This document shows positions 25,659-36,512 of a stretch of DNA of 64,000 nt, in pieces. The DNA is taken from positions 5,731,032 to 5,795,031 of the forward strand of contig NZ_AP024828.1 in assembly GCF_019668465.1 (NCBI RefSeq), read 5' to 3'. The position numbers were made by a program, and so were the translations under genes. The DNA comes from Mycobacterium senriense. Its GTDB lineage: Bacteria > Actinomycetota > Actinomycetes > Mycobacteriales > Mycobacteriaceae. The notes under the pieces were generated by a model. The model was not told where the DNA came from and did not search any database. It was given only the letters and a program-made list of their open reading frames with translations. Position 1 is the first letter of the stretch. The number at the start of each line of letters is the position of its first letter.

Positions 25659-26895
25659 TGACCCCGTCGCGACGGCGTCCCAGCACGAACAGGAGCTGGC
25701 GGCCCTCGACCTGATCGAGCACCCGACCGTCAAGGCCGCCTACCGCACCGTCGCCGAGACCTGGCTGGGCCGGGCCAAGGCGTCGGACGCGATGCGCGAA
25801 CGGTTCGACGACGCGTTCGCCGAGGTGATGTTCTCGGCGGCGGTGTGGTCGTCCAATCAGGACAAGCTGCGGCCGAAGGTCAGCTGCATCACCCGGCTTG
25901 CGCACCCGGTGGACGGGCGCCGCATCCCGGGATCGCGTTGGGGCATCGACAATCCCGACAGCGTGTACCGGGTTATCCCGATCTCGGGCGACGAGCGCTA
26001 CGAGATCCGCGGCCGGGTGGGTGAAAACCGCATGACCGAGAACTACTTCACGCTGTGGGACGCGCAGATGGGCACCGTCGCCTTGCTCAACGGCCGCACC
26101 ATGCAGGTCGACTCCGATGGCGGCTACACCATCACGGTCGACGCCGACCCCGCCAACGGCCGGCCCAACCACGTGCAGACCACGGCGGAAGCCCACGAGT
26201 TCTACATCCGCGACGTGCTGCTGGACTGGGGCCGCGACGACCCCAATCACATTGAGGTGCAACGGCTCGGCGGTCCTCCGGCCACCCCGGCGCGCACGCT
26301 CGACGAGCAGGCCGAGGCCACCGCGGCGATGATGGGCTACTTCGCGAACTTCACCGGCAAGCTCAGCCACGGCGTCTACAAGATGCCGGCCAACCACTTC
26401 AACCTGGCCTGGTCGGCCGACAAGGTCGGCGCAATGCGCAACCAGGTTTACGTCATGGGCCGGTTCGACCTCGCCCCCGACGAGGCTTTCGTCGTCGACT
26501 TGAACGACGGTGGCGCCGAATACTTCACGGTGCCGCTGAGCAACATCTGGGGCACCACGCTCGATCTCGTCGACCGCACCGGCAGCCTCAACAAGGCCCA
26601 GTCGGTGCCCAACGAGGACGGCTCGTACACCTATGTGATCTCACCCGTCGATCCCGGCGTCGCGAACTGGATTGACTCCGACGGTCTGCGAGAGGCCATC
26701 TTGACCCTGCGCATGGCCGAGTTCGGCGCGGGGGGCCCAAACGAAAATCTCGGCGCGCGTGGGCGGGTGGTCACGCTGGACCGGCTCGACGCCGAGGTGC
26801 CGCACCTGCCCCGGGTGAGCGGCCAGGAGCGCGCGACTCAATTGGCGCAGCGACGCAAGGCCTATCTACGGCGCCTGCCGGAAGGGACGATCTGA
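25651..26895 (+). CDS. DUF1214 domain-containing protein
   Basis: A 414-residue protein. The N-terminal part (about residues 1-120) is helical. The C-terminal half (about residues 250-370) has the DUF1214 character: FNLAWSADKVGAMRNQVYVMGRF, EYFTVPLSNIWGTTLDLVDRTGSLN, then an EDGSYTYVISPVDPGVANWIDSDG stretch, a typical aromatic-rich beta pattern. The biochemical role of this domain is not established. The ATG at 25651 follows GGAGGAA with a 6-base gap and lies inside the sulfotransferase 3' end, which indicates coupled translation. Confidence 0.75.
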   Translation: MPDDPVATASQHEQELAALDLIEHPTVKAAYRTVAETWLGRAKASDAMRERFDDAFAEVMFSAAVWSSNQDKLRPKVSCITRLAHPVDGRRIPGSRWGIDNPDSVYRVIPISGDERYEIRGRVGENRMTENYFTLWDAQMGTVALLNGRTMQVDSDGGYTITVDADPANGRPNHVQTTAEAHEFYIRDVLLDWGRDDPNHIEVQRLGGPPATPARTLDEQAEATAAMMGYFANFTGKLSHGVYKMPANHFNLAWSADKVGAMRNQVYVMGRFDLAPDEAFVVDLNDGGAEYFTVPLSNIWGTTLDLVDRTGSLNKAQSVPNEDGSYTYVISPVDPGVANWIDSDGLREAILTLRMAEFGAGGPNENLGARGRVVTLDRLDAEVPHLPRVSGQERATQLAQRRKAYLRRLPEGTI

Positions 26896-26897
26896 CG

Positions 26898-27728
26898 ATG
26901 GCGCGCTGGCTGATCACGGGCTGCTCCACCGGCTTTGGACGCGAGATCGCCCGCGCCGCGCTGCATGCCGGCCACAGCGTGGTGGTGACCGCGCGGCGGG
27001 CCGAGGCGGTGGCCGACATCGCCGACGAGTTCGGGGATCGGGCCGTCGCGGTGGCCCTCGACGTGACCGATGCCGCCCAGGTCGCGGCGGCGGTGTCGGC
27101 GGCCGACCGGGCATTCGGCGGAATCGACGTCCTGGTCAACAACGCCGGCCACGGCTACCTGTCCTCGGTTGAAGAGGGCGAGGACGCCGAGGTCCGAAAG
27201 TTGTTCGATGTCAACTACTTCGGGGCCATCGACATGATCAAGGCGGTGCTGCCGGCCATGCGCGCCCGCGGGTCGGGCCACATCATCAACATCTCCTCGA
27301 TGACCGGTCTGGTGGCCAACCCGCCCAACGCCTACTACTCGTCGACCAAGTTCGCGCTGGAGGCGGTGACCGAAGCGCTGGCCGCCGAGGTGCGCCCGCT
27401 GGGCATCAAGGTGACCGCGATCGAGCCGGGCGCGTTCCGCACGGATTGGGCGACGCGATCGATGAAGGAATCCGGCAGCCCGATCCCCGATTACGCCGAC
27501 GTGGCCGCGCGCAAGGACCTGATCAAGCAGTTCGCCGATCACCTGCCCGGCGACCCGAAGAAGGTGGCCGACGCGGTGCTCATGGTGACCACGCTCGACG
27601 AGCCGCCGCTGCGGCTGCTGCTCGGCCGTGACGTGCTGAAGGCCATGCGGGACAAGATCACCGCGATGTCGGCGTCGATCGAGGAGTGGAAGTCGGTCAC
27701 CAAGGACGTCAATTTCCCGGACTCATGA
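26898..27728 (+). CDS. Short-chain dehydrogenase/reductase, classical type
   Basis: A 276-residue SDR with TGCSTGFGREIA at residues 7-18, NNAGHGYLSSVEE near residue 80, the catalytic Ser in INISSMTG and YYSSTK near residue 149. It is the last gene of the operon that begins with the SnoaL-like protein and starts 2 bases after the DUF1214 stop. The first strand carries TARR, which suggests NADP preference through the Arg pair. The substrate is unknown; a hydroxy/keto step on the same compound as the sulfotransferase is an inference from position. Confidence 0.86.
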   Translation: MARWLITGCSTGFGREIARAALHAGHSVVVTARRAEAVADIADEFGDRAVAVALDVTDAAQVAAAVSAADRAFGGIDVLVNNAGHGYLSSVEEGEDAEVRKLFDVNYFGAIDMIKAVLPAMRARGSGHIINISSMTGLVANPPNAYYSSTKFALEAVTEALAAEVRPLGIKVTAIEPGAFRTDWATRSMKESGSPIPDYADVAARKDLIKQFADHLPGDPKKVADAVLMVTTLDEPPLRLLLGRDVLKAMRDKITAMSASIEEWKSVTKDVNFPDS

Positions 27729-27759
27729 CGCCGCTTACCGGCCGACTCCGCGGCGGTTG

Positions 27760-28689
27760 TCAGTCCCGCACGATGAGGACCGTCTTGCCGGCGCGCCTGC
27801 CGTGGTCGCGGCTTTCATAAGCTGCCCGGCCGTCGTCGAGGCCGAACGTCTGGGCGATCGCGACGTGCAGCCGGTCGTTGTCCACCAGCGCGGCGAGTTC
27901 GTCGAGCTGATCGCGATTCGGCGTGACGACGAAGAAGGTTGCGGTGACGCCCAACTCGTCGGCCCTGCCGGCCGGCGGCGGTGCCGACAAGGTGACCAGC
28001 CGGCCGCCGCGCCGCAGCACGCCGAACGACCGCTCCAACGTCTGGCCGCCCACCGTGTCGATGACGACGTCGTAACCGGCGCCGGTTTCGTCGAATGCCT
28101 CGGTGCGCACGTCGATCACGCGCTGCGCGCCGCACCCGCGCAGCAGATTGGCGGTGTCGCTGCGCACGGTCGCGGTGACCCGGGCACCCAGCAGCGCGGC
28201 CAGCTGAACCGTCAGCAGCCCCACTCCCCCGGCGCCTCCGGTCACCAGGACGGTCTCTCCCGGTTGCACCTCGGCGTGGTCGACCAACGCCTGCACGGCG
28301 GTCAGGCCGGCCAGCGGCAGCGCGGCCGCGACGGCGTGCGACACCGTCGACGGCTTGGTGGCCAGGTCGGCCGCGGGCACCGCGACGAAATCGGCCGCGG
28401 CACCGTCTCGATCGAACCCGATCAAGCCGTACACCTCGGCGCCGGGCGCGAAGTCCGTGACGTCGGCGGCAACCGACTTGACGACGCCCGACATCTCGTG
28501 TGACGGGATCACCGGGACACGGCTGGCCCCGTCGCGGATCCAGGTCTCGTCCCACGTCAGCTCGTCGAAGGTGATCCCGGCCGCGTGCACGGCCACCAAC
28601 ACCTCGCCCGCTGCCGGCACCGGGATCGGCGCCCGCTCGAGCACCAGCTGCTCCGGGCCGCCCCGCCGGTGCGCCCGCAGCGCGGTCAT
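27760..28689 (-). CDS. MDR-family NADP-dependent oxidoreductase (quinone oxidoreductase-like)
   Basis: A 309-residue medium-chain reductase without the structural zinc Cys set. It has the N-terminal GroES-like domain (PAAGEVLVAVHAAGITFDELTW), the HEMSGVV stretch, and the Rossmann loop VLVTGGAGGVGLLTVQLA near residue 155. This fits the zeta-crystallin/quinone oxidoreductase group. The ATG at 28689 is used; a GTG three codons earlier (28698) would overlap the ung stop in a GTGA, as is common in this genome, and may be the real start. It is convergent with the SDR operon, with 31 bases between stops. Confidence 0.86.
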   Translation of the reverse strand: MTALRAHRRGGPEQLVLERAPIPVPAAGEVLVAVHAAGITFDELTWDETWIRDGASRVPVIPSHEMSGVVKSVAADVTDFAPGAEVYGLIGFDRDGAAADFVAVPAADLATKPSTVSHAVAAALPLAGLTAVQALVDHAEVQPGETVLVTGGAGGVGLLTVQLAALLGARVTATVRSDTANLLRGCGAQRVIDVRTEAFDETGAGYDVVIDTVGGQTLERSFGVLRRGGRLVTLSAPPPAGRADELGVTATFFVVTPNRDQLDELAALVDNDRLHVAIAQTFGLDDGRAAYESRDHGRRAGKTVLIVRD

Positions 28690-28694
28690 CTCGG

Positions 28695-29381
28695 TCACGG
28701 CAGGCGCCAATCGATCGCGTCGGCGCCCATCCCGGTCAGCAGTTCGTTGGCGCGGCTGAACGGGCGCGAACCGAAGAACCCGCGCGACGCCGACAGCGGC
28801 GACGGATGCGGCGACTCGATGGCTACGCAATTTCCTTGGGCGAGAATCGGTTTGAGTGTCGATGCGTCGCGACCCCACAGGATCGCCACCAGCGGACGCG
28901 ATCGCTCCGTCAGCGCCCGGATGGCGCATTCGGTCACCGCCTCCCAGCCCTTGCCGCGATGCGAGGCGGGATTACTGGGTCGCACCGTGAGCACCCTGTT
29001 CAGCAGCAGCACGCCGCGCTGCGCCCAGGGTGTCAGGTCACCGCACGAGGGCGGCGGATGGCCCAGGTCCGCGGTGTACTCCTGAAAGATGTTGGCCAGA
29101 CTGCGCGGCAGCGGCCGTACCTCGGGTGCCACCGAAAAGCTCAGCCCCACAGCGTGTCCGGGCGTCGGATACGGGTCTTGCCCGACAATCAACACCCTGA
29201 CGTCGTCGAAGGGATAGGTGAAGGCGCGCAACACATTCGGCCCCGCCGGCAGATACCTGCGCCCGGCCGCGATCTCGGCCCGCAGGAATTGCCCCATCTC
29301 GGCCACCTGGTCGGCCACCGGCTGCAGCGCACTCGCCCAGCCCGGCTCGACCAGTTCACCCAACGGACGCGCGGTCATCAT
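28695..29381 (-). CDS. ung: Uracil-DNA glycosylase
   Basis: Excises uracil from DNA as the first step of base excision repair. The 228-residue protein carries the catalytic motif [21 protein letters not shown] (Asp near residue 70), the uracil-recognition [10 protein letters not shown] region, and the leucine-intercalation motif [18 protein letters not shown] near residue 192. The length is typical for family 1. Two adjacent ATG codons (29381, 29378) could serve as start. It corresponds to Rv2976c and lies in the conserved ung-thiL order. Confidence 0.97.
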   Translation of the reverse strand: MMTARPLGELVEPGWASALQPVADQVAEMGQFLRAEIAAGRRYLPAGPNVLRAFTYPFDDVRVLIVGQDPYPTPGHAVGLSFSVAPEVRPLPRSLANIFQEYTADLGHPPPSCGDLTPWAQRGVLLLNRVLTVRPSNPASHRGKGWEAVTECAIRALTERSRPLVAILWGRDASTLKPILAQGNCVAIESPHPSPLSASRGFFGSRPFSRANELLTGMGADAIDWRLP

Positions 29382-29419
29382 CGGCTCTGCGCGATCGCGA
29401 AAACGGTCACCGCGTCACC

Positions 29420-30373
29420 CTAATACGACTGCCAGCCGGCGTAGCCGCTCCACTCCTGATCGTCGACCAGCACCCGGGCCGGCCCGTCGAGAACCCGCCC
29501 GATGATGCGCCATCCGGCCGGGGCCGGACCGGCGAAACACGCCACCAGGGCGTGGTCCTCCCCGCCGCCGAGCACCCAATGCCAGGGATCGGCGCCGACG
29601 GCGGCCGCGGCGGCGGCAAGCGCGTCGCGGTCCGCGGCCAGCGCCGCCGTGGACAGATCCATGCCCACCTCCGATGCCTCGGCGACATGACGCAGGTCGG
29701 CGATCAGGCCGTCGGAGATGTCGATCATCGCCTGCGCACCCCCGGCCGCGGCCACCGCGCCCTGACCGTAGGGCGGCCGAGGCACCGCGTGCCGGCGCCG
29801 CAGCTCATCGAAGCCGTCAATGCCGTTGCCCCACAGGTCGAATCCCGCGGCCGAGCGGCCCAGCTCCCCGCTGACGGCGATCAACGCACCAGCCTTCGCG
29901 CCCGAGCGCCGCACCGGTGCGCGCCCTTCCGGGTCACCCAGCACCGTGACCGAGACGACCCATTGCGGGCAATGGACCAGGTCACCACCGGCGATCCCGG
30001 CACCGATCCGCCGCGCCTCGTCCCACATCCCGTCGACCAGGGCGTCCACCTGCGCCGCCGGCGTGTCCCCGGGCGCGCCGAAGGCAACCACGAAGGCCGT
30101 CGGCCGCCCGCCCATCGCCTCGATATCCGCGGCGTTCTGCGCGATCGCCTTGCGCCCGATGTCGTGCGGCGTCGACCAGTCCAGCCGGAAGTGCCGGTCC
30201 TGCACCAGCATGTCGGTCGACACCAGGACGCCGCCGTCACCCGACGACACCAGCGCCGCGTCGTCCCCCGGCCCGAGCACGACCGCGGCGGGCTGCTCGC
30301 GGCCCCGCACCAGGCGATCGATCACGGCGAACTCGCCGAGTTGCCGCAGCGACTCGCCCGATTCGTCTTGCAC
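29420..30373 (-). CDS. thiL: Thiamine-monophosphate kinase
   Basis: Last enzyme of thiamine diphosphate synthesis: ATP-dependent phosphorylation of thiamine phosphate. The 317-residue protein shows the family elements in order: GEFAVIDRLVRG at the N-terminus, VLGPGDDAALV near residue 32, STDMLVQDRHFRLDW, IGRKAIAQNAADIEAMGG, IDISDGLIADLRHVAEAS near residue 215 and GGGEDHALVACF near residue 265. The GTG at 30373 gives the expected N-terminus; sequence upstream in frame runs into the divergent DUF3515 gene. It corresponds to Rv2977c. Confidence 0.95.
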   Translation of the reverse strand: MQDESGESLRQLGEFAVIDRLVRGREQPAAVVLGPGDDAALVSSGDGGVLVSTDMLVQDRHFRLDWSTPHDIGRKAIAQNAADIEAMGGRPTAFVVAFGAPGDTPAAQVDALVDGMWDEARRIGAGIAGGDLVHCPQWVVSVTVLGDPEGRAPVRRSGAKAGALIAVSGELGRSAAGFDLWGNGIDGFDELRRRHAVPRPPYGQGAVAAAGGAQAMIDISDGLIADLRHVAEASEVGMDLSTAALAADRDALAAAAAAVGADPWHWVLGGGEDHALVACFAGPAPAGWRIIGRVLDGPARVLVDDQEWSGYAGWQSY

Positions 30374-30515
30374 GCCACCCACGATAGGGCTCTTCGCGGC
30401 GCGCACCGCGCCGGCGGGCGCCGGCCGCCCATCGGGCCGGTTTCGTCCCGAGAATAAATTGGCACCCGGGTAAACGAAGGCGATAGTGGTTAGCGGGATA
30501 AAGGAGGTACGCGCG

Positions 30516-31076
30516 GTGGCAGCCGAATCGGACGCCGATGCCGGGCCGCCGCGCGCGCTGATCATCGCCGCGATCGCAGTGGCCGTCGTGACCATCGGCG
30601 TGATCCTGGCCATCGCGGCCACCCGCGAGGCCCCCCCGCGTGCGGTGGCCGTTCCCGCGGTCCCGGCGCCGCAGGCCGACGGCTCCGCGTGCCGGGCGCT
30701 GATGGGCGCGCTGCCCCAGCGGCTCGGGGACTACCAGCGTGCGCCCCTCGAGCAGCCGGCCCCGCCGGGCGCCGCCGCCTGGCGCAGCGGGCCGGACAGT
30801 GACCCGGTGGTGTTGCGCTGCGGGCTGGACCGCCCGGCCGAGTTCGTCCTCGGCTCCCCGATTCAGGTCGTCGACCGGGTGCAGTGGTTCCAGGTGCGTG
30901 CCGAACAGCAGTCCGCCGGCGACGTGGGCCGATCCACCTGGTACGCGGTGGACCGCGGAACCTATGTGGCGCTTACGCTGCCGACCGGATCGGGCCCGAC
31001 GCCGATCCAGCGGCTGTCCGAGGTGATCGACCACAGCATCCCGGCGGCGCCCATCGACCCGGGCCAGCCCCGTTAG
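30516..31076 (+). CDS. DUF3515 family membrane-anchored protein (Rv2980-like)
   Basis: A 186-residue protein: a short cytosolic N-terminus, one membrane segment (about residues 14-36, [22 protein letters not shown]), a Pro/Ala linker, and an extracytoplasmic domain with two Cys (SACRALMG and LRCGLD) that probably pair. WFQV and STWYAVDRG are recognisable stretches of the DUF3515 family. The start is fixed by AAGGAGG at 30501-30507, which is 8 bases before the GTG at 30516; an upstream in-frame GTG at 30486 lacks such a site. It overlaps ddlA tail-to-tail by four bases. The function is unknown. Confidence 0.85.
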   Translation: MAAESDADAGPPRALIIAAIAVAVVTIGVILAIAATREAPPRAVAVPAVPAPQADGSACRALMGALPQRLGDYQRAPLEQPAPPGAAAWRSGPDSDPVVLRCGLDRPAEFVLGSPIQVVDRVQWFQVRAEQQSAGDVGRSTWYAVDRGTYVALTLPTGSGPTPIQRLSEVIDHSIPAAPIDPGQPR

Positions 31077-32218
31077 CGCAGGCCGACGCCGCGGGCCAGT
31101 GCGGTCTCGACCATCGTCGCCAGCAGGGTCGCATAATCCACGCCGCTGGCCGCCCACATCCTCGGGTACATCGAGATCGTGGTGAATCCCGGCATGGTGT
31201 TGATCTCGTTGAGCACCGGCCCGCCGTCGGTGAGGAAGAAGTCCACCCGGGCCAGCCCCTGGCAGTCGATGGCCCGGAACGCCCGGACCGCCAATTGGCG
31301 TATCGTGTCGGCGATTTCGTCGTCCACCTTGGCGGGCACATCCAATTCGGCCGCGTCGTCGAGGTATTTGGTGGAGAAGTCGTAGAACGAATCCTCGCGA
31401 CCGCGCACCCCGGCCACCCGGATCTCGCCCAGCGTGCTGGGTTCGACTGTGCCGTTTGGCATTTCGAGCACACCGCATTCCAGCTCGCGGCCGACGATCG
31501 CGGCCTCGACAATGACCTTGGGGTCGTGGTGGCGTGCGGCGGCGATCGCGCCGTCCAGCTGATCCCAGCTCGATACCCGGCTCACACCGATCGAGGAGCC
31601 GCCCCGCGCGGGTTTGACGAACACCGGCAGGCCCAGCCGCTTGCACTCCTCGGGGCGCAGCCTCGACCGCGACGGGCGCAGCACGGCGTAGTCGCCGACC
31701 GGCAAACCTTCGGCGGTGAAAAGCTTCTTGGTGAACTCCTTGTCCATGCCGGCGGCGCTGGCCAGCACGCCGGCCCCCACGTACGGCACACCGGCGAGTT
31801 CCAGCAGACCCTGAATGGTGCCGTCCTCGCCGTAGGGACCATGCAGCACCGGAAAGACCACGTCGACCGACGTCAGCACCTCACTGGCGCCCGGTGCCAG
31901 CGACACCAGCTGGCCGCCGCGCCGGGGATCGGCCGGCAGCGCCAATTCGGTGCCGGATTCGGCGGTCACCTCGGGCAGTTGGCGGTTGGTGATCGCCAGC
32001 GCGGCGGGGTCGCCGTCGGTGAGCACCCACGAGCCTTCCGGGGTGATGCCGATCGCGACCACGTCGAACCGCGCCGGGTCCAGGTTGCGCAGAATGCTGC
32101 CCGCCGAGACGCACGAGATCGCGTGCTCGCTGCTGCGGCCGCCGAAGACGACGGCGACGCGTACCCGATCGACACCCCGTGAGCCGGGGTGCGGCGTCGA
32201 CCGCTCGCTGGCATTCAC
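31073..32218 (-). CDS. ddlA: D-alanine--D-alanine ligase
   Basis: ATP-grasp ligase making the D-Ala-D-Ala dipeptide of peptidoglycan, a target of cycloserine. The 381-residue protein has [20 protein letters not shown] near residue 21, the [15 protein letters not shown] motif, the ATP-binding loop [17 protein letters not shown] near residue 200, and the C-terminal metal/phosphate motif [22 protein letters not shown]. The family start is normally close to VRVAVVFGG, and the N-terminal 16-18 residues here are variable, so a later start cannot be excluded. It is cotranscribed downstream of gpsA. Confidence 0.96.
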   Translation of the reverse strand: MNASERSTPHPGSRGVDRVRVAVVFGGRSSEHAISCVSAGSILRNLDPARFDVVAIGITPEGSWVLTDGDPAALAITNRQLPEVTAESGTELALPADPRRGGQLVSLAPGASEVLTSVDVVFPVLHGPYGEDGTIQGLLELAGVPYVGAGVLASAAGMDKEFTKKLFTAEGLPVGDYAVLRPSRSRLRPEECKRLGLPVFVKPARGGSSIGVSRVSSWDQLDGAIAAARHHDPKVIVEAAIVGRELECGVLEMPNGTVEPSTLGEIRVAGVRGREDSFYDFSTKYLDDAAELDVPAKVDDEIADTIRQLAVRAFRAIDCQGLARVDFFLTDGGPVLNEINTMPGFTTISMYPRMWAASGVDYATLLATMVETALARGVGLR

Positions 32219-32280
32219 AATGTCAAGAGGCTACCGGGTGACACTCGGTCCGGTCGGGTGGCGGGCCTTTGCGCGGCCTT

Positions 32281-33315
32281 TTATTCGGGCTTGGTGCTGC
32301 GGCCCAGGAGCAGGGCCACCGCCTCGTCGACCGACAGCCCTTTGTGGCACACGCGGTGCACGGCGTCGGTGAGGGGCATCTCGACGTCGTAACTGGCGGC
32401 CAGTGCCAGCACCGACTCGCAGGACGTCACACCCTCGACGACGTGCCCGTCACCGCCGTCGGGAGTGCCGCCCAGCAGCGACTGAATGGTCGCGCCCCGG
32501 CCGAGCCGTTCGCCCAGGGAGCGGTTGCGGGAACGCGGTGAGCTGCAGGTGGCCACCAGGTCGCCCACGCCGGCCAGCCCGGCCAGTGTCGCGCCCTTGG
32601 CGCCGAGCGCAATGCCCAGCCGCATGATCTCGGCCAGGCCGCGGGTGATGATCGCCGCCGCGGTGTTCTCCCCGAGTCCGACGCCGACGGCCATGCCGCA
32701 CGCGAGGGCGATGACGTTCTTGCAGGCCCCGCCGATCTCGGTGCCGACCACGTCGCTGTTGGTGTACGGGCGGAAGTATCCGCTGTTCAGCATGCGCTGC
32801 AGGGCGACGGCCCGGCCGGAGTCGCTGCACGCGATGACGGTGGCGGCGGGCTGGCATGCGGCGATCTCGCTGGCCAGGTTCGGCCCCGAGATCACCGCGA
32901 CCTGAGACGGGTCGACGCCGGTGACCGAGACGATGACCTGGCTCATCCGCATCAGCGTGCCCAGCTCGATGCCCTTGGCCAGGCTGACCAGGGTCGCGCC
33001 CTGGCGAAGCAGCGGCGCCCAGCGCTCGAGGTTGCCGCGCATTGTCTGCGCCGGCACGCCCAGCAACACCGTCGAGGCGTCGCGCAGCGCTTCGGCGGCG
33101 TCGGCGGTGGCGCGGATGCCCGGCGGCAGCGCCGTGCCGGGCAGGTAGTCGGGGTTGGACCGGGTGGAATTGATCTGCTCGGCGAGCTCGGGCCTGCGGG
33201 TCCACAGCGTGACCCTGGCCTCCGGTCCCCCGGCCTCGACCAGCACCTTGGCCAGCGCCGTCCCCCACGCCCCGGCACCCATGACCGCGACGGCACCCGA
33301 CGATGCGCTGGTCAT
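32281..33315 (-). CDS. gpsA: NAD(P)-dependent glycerol-3-phosphate dehydrogenase
   Basis: Makes sn-glycerol 3-phosphate for phospholipid synthesis. The 344-residue protein has the N-terminal Rossmann motif [17 protein letters not shown], the central VSLAKGIE stretch (catalytic Lys) and [12 protein letters not shown]. The C-terminal helical domain has [35 protein letters not shown] with its second Lys, plus the [20 protein letters not shown] motif. It corresponds to Rv2982c (gpdA2). It lies 62 bases upstream of ddlA on the same strand and is divergent from fbiD. Confidence 0.96.
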   Translation of the reverse strand: MTSASSGAVAVMGAGAWGTALAKVLVEAGGPEARVTLWTRRPELAEQINSTRSNPDYLPGTALPPGIRATADAAEALRDASTVLLGVPAQTMRGNLERWAPLLRQGATLVSLAKGIELGTLMRMSQVIVSVTGVDPSQVAVISGPNLASEIAACQPAATVIACSDSGRAVALQRMLNSGYFRPYTNSDVVGTEIGGACKNVIALACGMAVGVGLGENTAAAIITRGLAEIMRLGIALGAKGATLAGLAGVGDLVATCSSPRSRNRSLGERLGRGATIQSLLGGTPDGGDGHVVEGVTSCESVLALAASYDVEMPLTDAVHRVCHKGLSVDEAVALLLGRSTKPE

Positions 33316-33478
33316 CTACCACCCCCTGTCCGCGGTCGGTGTTGCTCACGCGGCACGCGCAGCCGCTACACCCTAGATCAGCGACGGACCGGGCGTCACG
33401 CGAGCCGGCATGTCCCGCGCGCGGGGGCGGGCCGGCCCCGGCTCGCGAGCGATCCGCGGCGCGGCGCTGGCAGGATGA

Positions 33479-34147
<669 letters not shown>

Positions 34148-34235
34148 TTTCGCTCACCCTGAGCGAATCTGTCCGACGGGTTAACGCCGTCCCAACGGCG
34201 AATGGATGTCCCTCGAGCGCTAGCAGCACCCGCGC

Positions 34236-36425
34236 GTGATGAGCAATGATCGCAGGGTGACTGAAATCGAAGCTGAGGCGCGACCCGATGAGAATTCGTG
34301 GCATTCAGGCGACTCGGCCGTGGCGGCGCCACCGGCTGCGACCCAATCCGCGCTGACCGATCTGCCGGAGGACCGTTACCTCAACCGGGAACTGAGCTGG
34401 CTCGACTTCAACGCCCGCGTGCTGGCGCTGGCCGACGATAACTCGTTGCCGCTGCTGGAACGTGCCAAGTTCCTGGCGATCTTCGCCTCCAACCTCGACG
34501 AGTTCTATATGGTGCGCGTCGCCGGCCTCAAACGCCGGGACGAGATGGGATTATCGGTCCGCTCCGCCGATGGGTTGACGCCGCGCAAGCAACTCGCCCT
34601 TATCGGGGAACAGACTCAGCGGATCGCCACCCGGCACGCACGGGTCTTCCTCGATTCGGTGCGGCCGGCCCTCGCCGAAGAAGGCATCCACATCGTCACG
34701 TGGGCCGATCTCGATCAGGCCGAGCGCGACGAACTGTCGACCTATTTCACCGAGCAGGTCTTCCCCGTCCTGACACCGCTGGCCGTCGATCCCGCGCACC
34801 CGTTCCCGTTCGTCAGCGGGCTGAGCCTGAACCTGGCGGTCATGGTGCGCCAGCCCGAGGACGGCGGGCAGCACTTCGCGCGAGTCAAGGTGCCCAACAA
34901 CGTGGATCGCTTCGTCGAACTCGCCGCCATCGAGAGCGCGGACGGCTCGGGGCGCACCGTCGTCCGCTACCTGCCGATGGAAGAACTGATCGCCGCCTTC
35001 CTTCCTCTTCTGTTCCCGGGCATGGAAATCGTGGAGCATCACGCTTTCCGCATCACCCGCAACGCCGACATGGAGGTCGAAGAAGACCGCGACGAGGATC
35101 TGTTGCAGGCGCTGGAACGGGAATTGGCGCGACGCCGGTTCGGCCCGCCGGTGCGACTCGAGATCGCCGACGACATGACCGAGGGCATGCTGGAATTGTT
35201 GCTGCGCGAACTCGACGTGCATCCCGGTGACGTCATCGAAGTGCCGGGCCTGCTCGACCTTTCGTCGCTGTGGCAGATCTACGACCTGGACCGGCCGGCG
35301 CTCAAGGACCCGGCGTTCGTGCCGGACACCCATCCCGCCTTCGCCGACCGCGAATCTCCCAAGAGCATCTTCGCGACGCTGCGCGAGGGCGACGTCCTGG
35401 TGCACCACCCGTACGACTCCTTCTCCACCAGCGTGCAGCGCTTCATCCAGCAGGCCGCCGCAGACCCCAACGTGCTGGCGATCAAACAAACGCTGTACCG
35501 CACCTCCGGTGATTCGCCGATCGTGCGGGCGTTGATCGAAGCGGCCGAGGCCGGAAAGCAGGCCGTGGCACTCGTCGAGATCAAGGCGCGCTTCGACGAA
35601 CAGGCCAACATCCGTTGGGCGCGTGCACTCGAGCAGGCGGGCGTACATGTGGTCTACGGGCTCGTCGGCCTCAAGACACACTGCAAGACCTGCTTGGTGG
35701 TGCGTCGCGAGGGTTCGGCGATCCGACGCTACTGCCACATCGGAACCGGCAACTACAACAGCAAGACCGCCCGCCTATATGAAGATGTCGGACTGCTGAC
35801 GGCGAACCCCGACATCGGCGCGGACCTCACCGATTTGTTCAATTCGCTTACTGGCTATTCGCGTAAGGTCTCCTACCGCAATCTGCTGGTGGCGCCGCAC
35901 GGAATTCGCGCCGGCATCATCGAACGCGTCGAACGCGAGATCGAAGCGCACCGCGAACGCGGCAACGGGCGCATCCGCCTGAAGATGAATGCGCTTGTCG
36001 ACGAGCAGGTGATCGACGCGCTGTACCGGGCCTCGCAGGCGGGGGTCCGCGTCGAGGTCGTGGTGCGCGGCATCTGCGCACTGCGCCCGGGCGCCGAGGG
36101 TTTCTCCGAAAACATTTTCGTCCGCTCCATTCTCGGCCGCTTCCTGGAGCACTCGCGGATCATCCATTTCCGCAACATCAACGAGTTCTGGATCGGCAGC
36201 GCGGACATGATGCACCGCAATCTCGATCGGCGCGTGGAGGTGCTGGCTCAGGTCAAGGACCCCAAGCTCACCGCGCAACTCGACGAATTGTTCGAATCCG
36301 CACTGGATCCGTCGACCCGGTGCTGGGAACTGGGGCCCGACGGGCAGTGGACCCCCGCGCCACAGGAGGGCCATACCGTACGTGACCACCAAGTATCCTT
36401 GATGGAGCGCCATCGCAGTCCTTAG
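34236..36425 (+). CDS. ppk: Polyphosphate kinase 1
   Basis: Reversibly makes inorganic polyphosphate from ATP at the membrane or in the cytosol. The 729-residue protein has the N-terminal domain with [16 protein letters not shown] and [16 protein letters not shown], the head domain, and two phospholipase D-like catalytic domains. The autophosphorylated His region is [40 protein letters not shown], the second catalytic region is [14 protein letters not shown], and the end reads [19 protein letters not shown]. Start candidates are GTG 34236 and ATG 34239, adjacent in frame; the MMSNDR opening matches mycobacterial PPK1. It corresponds to Rv2984 and is followed by mutT1, whose product can act on the same nucleotide/phosphate pool. 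Confidence 0.97.
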   Translation: MMSNDRRVTEIEAEARPDENSWHSGDSAVAAPPAATQSALTDLPEDRYLNRELSWLDFNARVLALADDNSLPLLERAKFLAIFASNLDEFYMVRVAGLKRRDEMGLSVRSADGLTPRKQLALIGEQTQRIATRHARVFLDSVRPALAEEGIHIVTWADLDQAERDELSTYFTEQVFPVLTPLAVDPAHPFPFVSGLSLNLAVMVRQPEDGGQHFARVKVPNNVDRFVELAAIESADGSGRTVVRYLPMEELIAAFLPLLFPGMEIVEHHAFRITRNADMEVEEDRDEDLLQALERELARRRFGPPVRLEIADDMTEGMLELLLRELDVHPGDVIEVPGLLDLSSLWQIYDLDRPALKDPAFVPDTHPAFADRESPKSIFATLREGDVLVHHPYDSFSTSVQRFIQQAAADPNVLAIKQTLYRTSGDSPIVRALIEAAEAGKQAVALVEIKARFDEQANIRWARALEQAGVHVVYGLVGLKTHCKTCLVVRREGSAIRRYCHIGTGNYNSKTARLYEDVGLLTANPDIGADLTDLFNSLTGYSRKVSYRNLLVAPHGIRAGIIERVEREIEAHRERGNGRIRLKMNALVDEQVIDALYRASQAGVRVEVVVRGICALRPGAEGFSENIFVRSILGRFLEHSRIIHFRNINEFWIGSADMMHRNLDRRVEVLAQVKDPKLTAQLDELFESALDPSTRCWELGPDGQWTPAPQEGHTVRDHQVSLMERHRSP

Positions 36426-36512
36426 CTCTGTGCCGTGATTTCCGGTTGTTTCTCCGGGCCGCACCGTGATCAAGTGTGCGGCTCTGAGGTGAATTGATCT
36501 GCAGGAGTTGAG

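Noticed and set aside
22187..28689. Genomic island delivered by a phage or IS element
   Set aside because: No integrase, transposase, att-like repeats or tRNA junction are visible at either edge, and base composition looks like the neighbours; only accessory gene content is supported.
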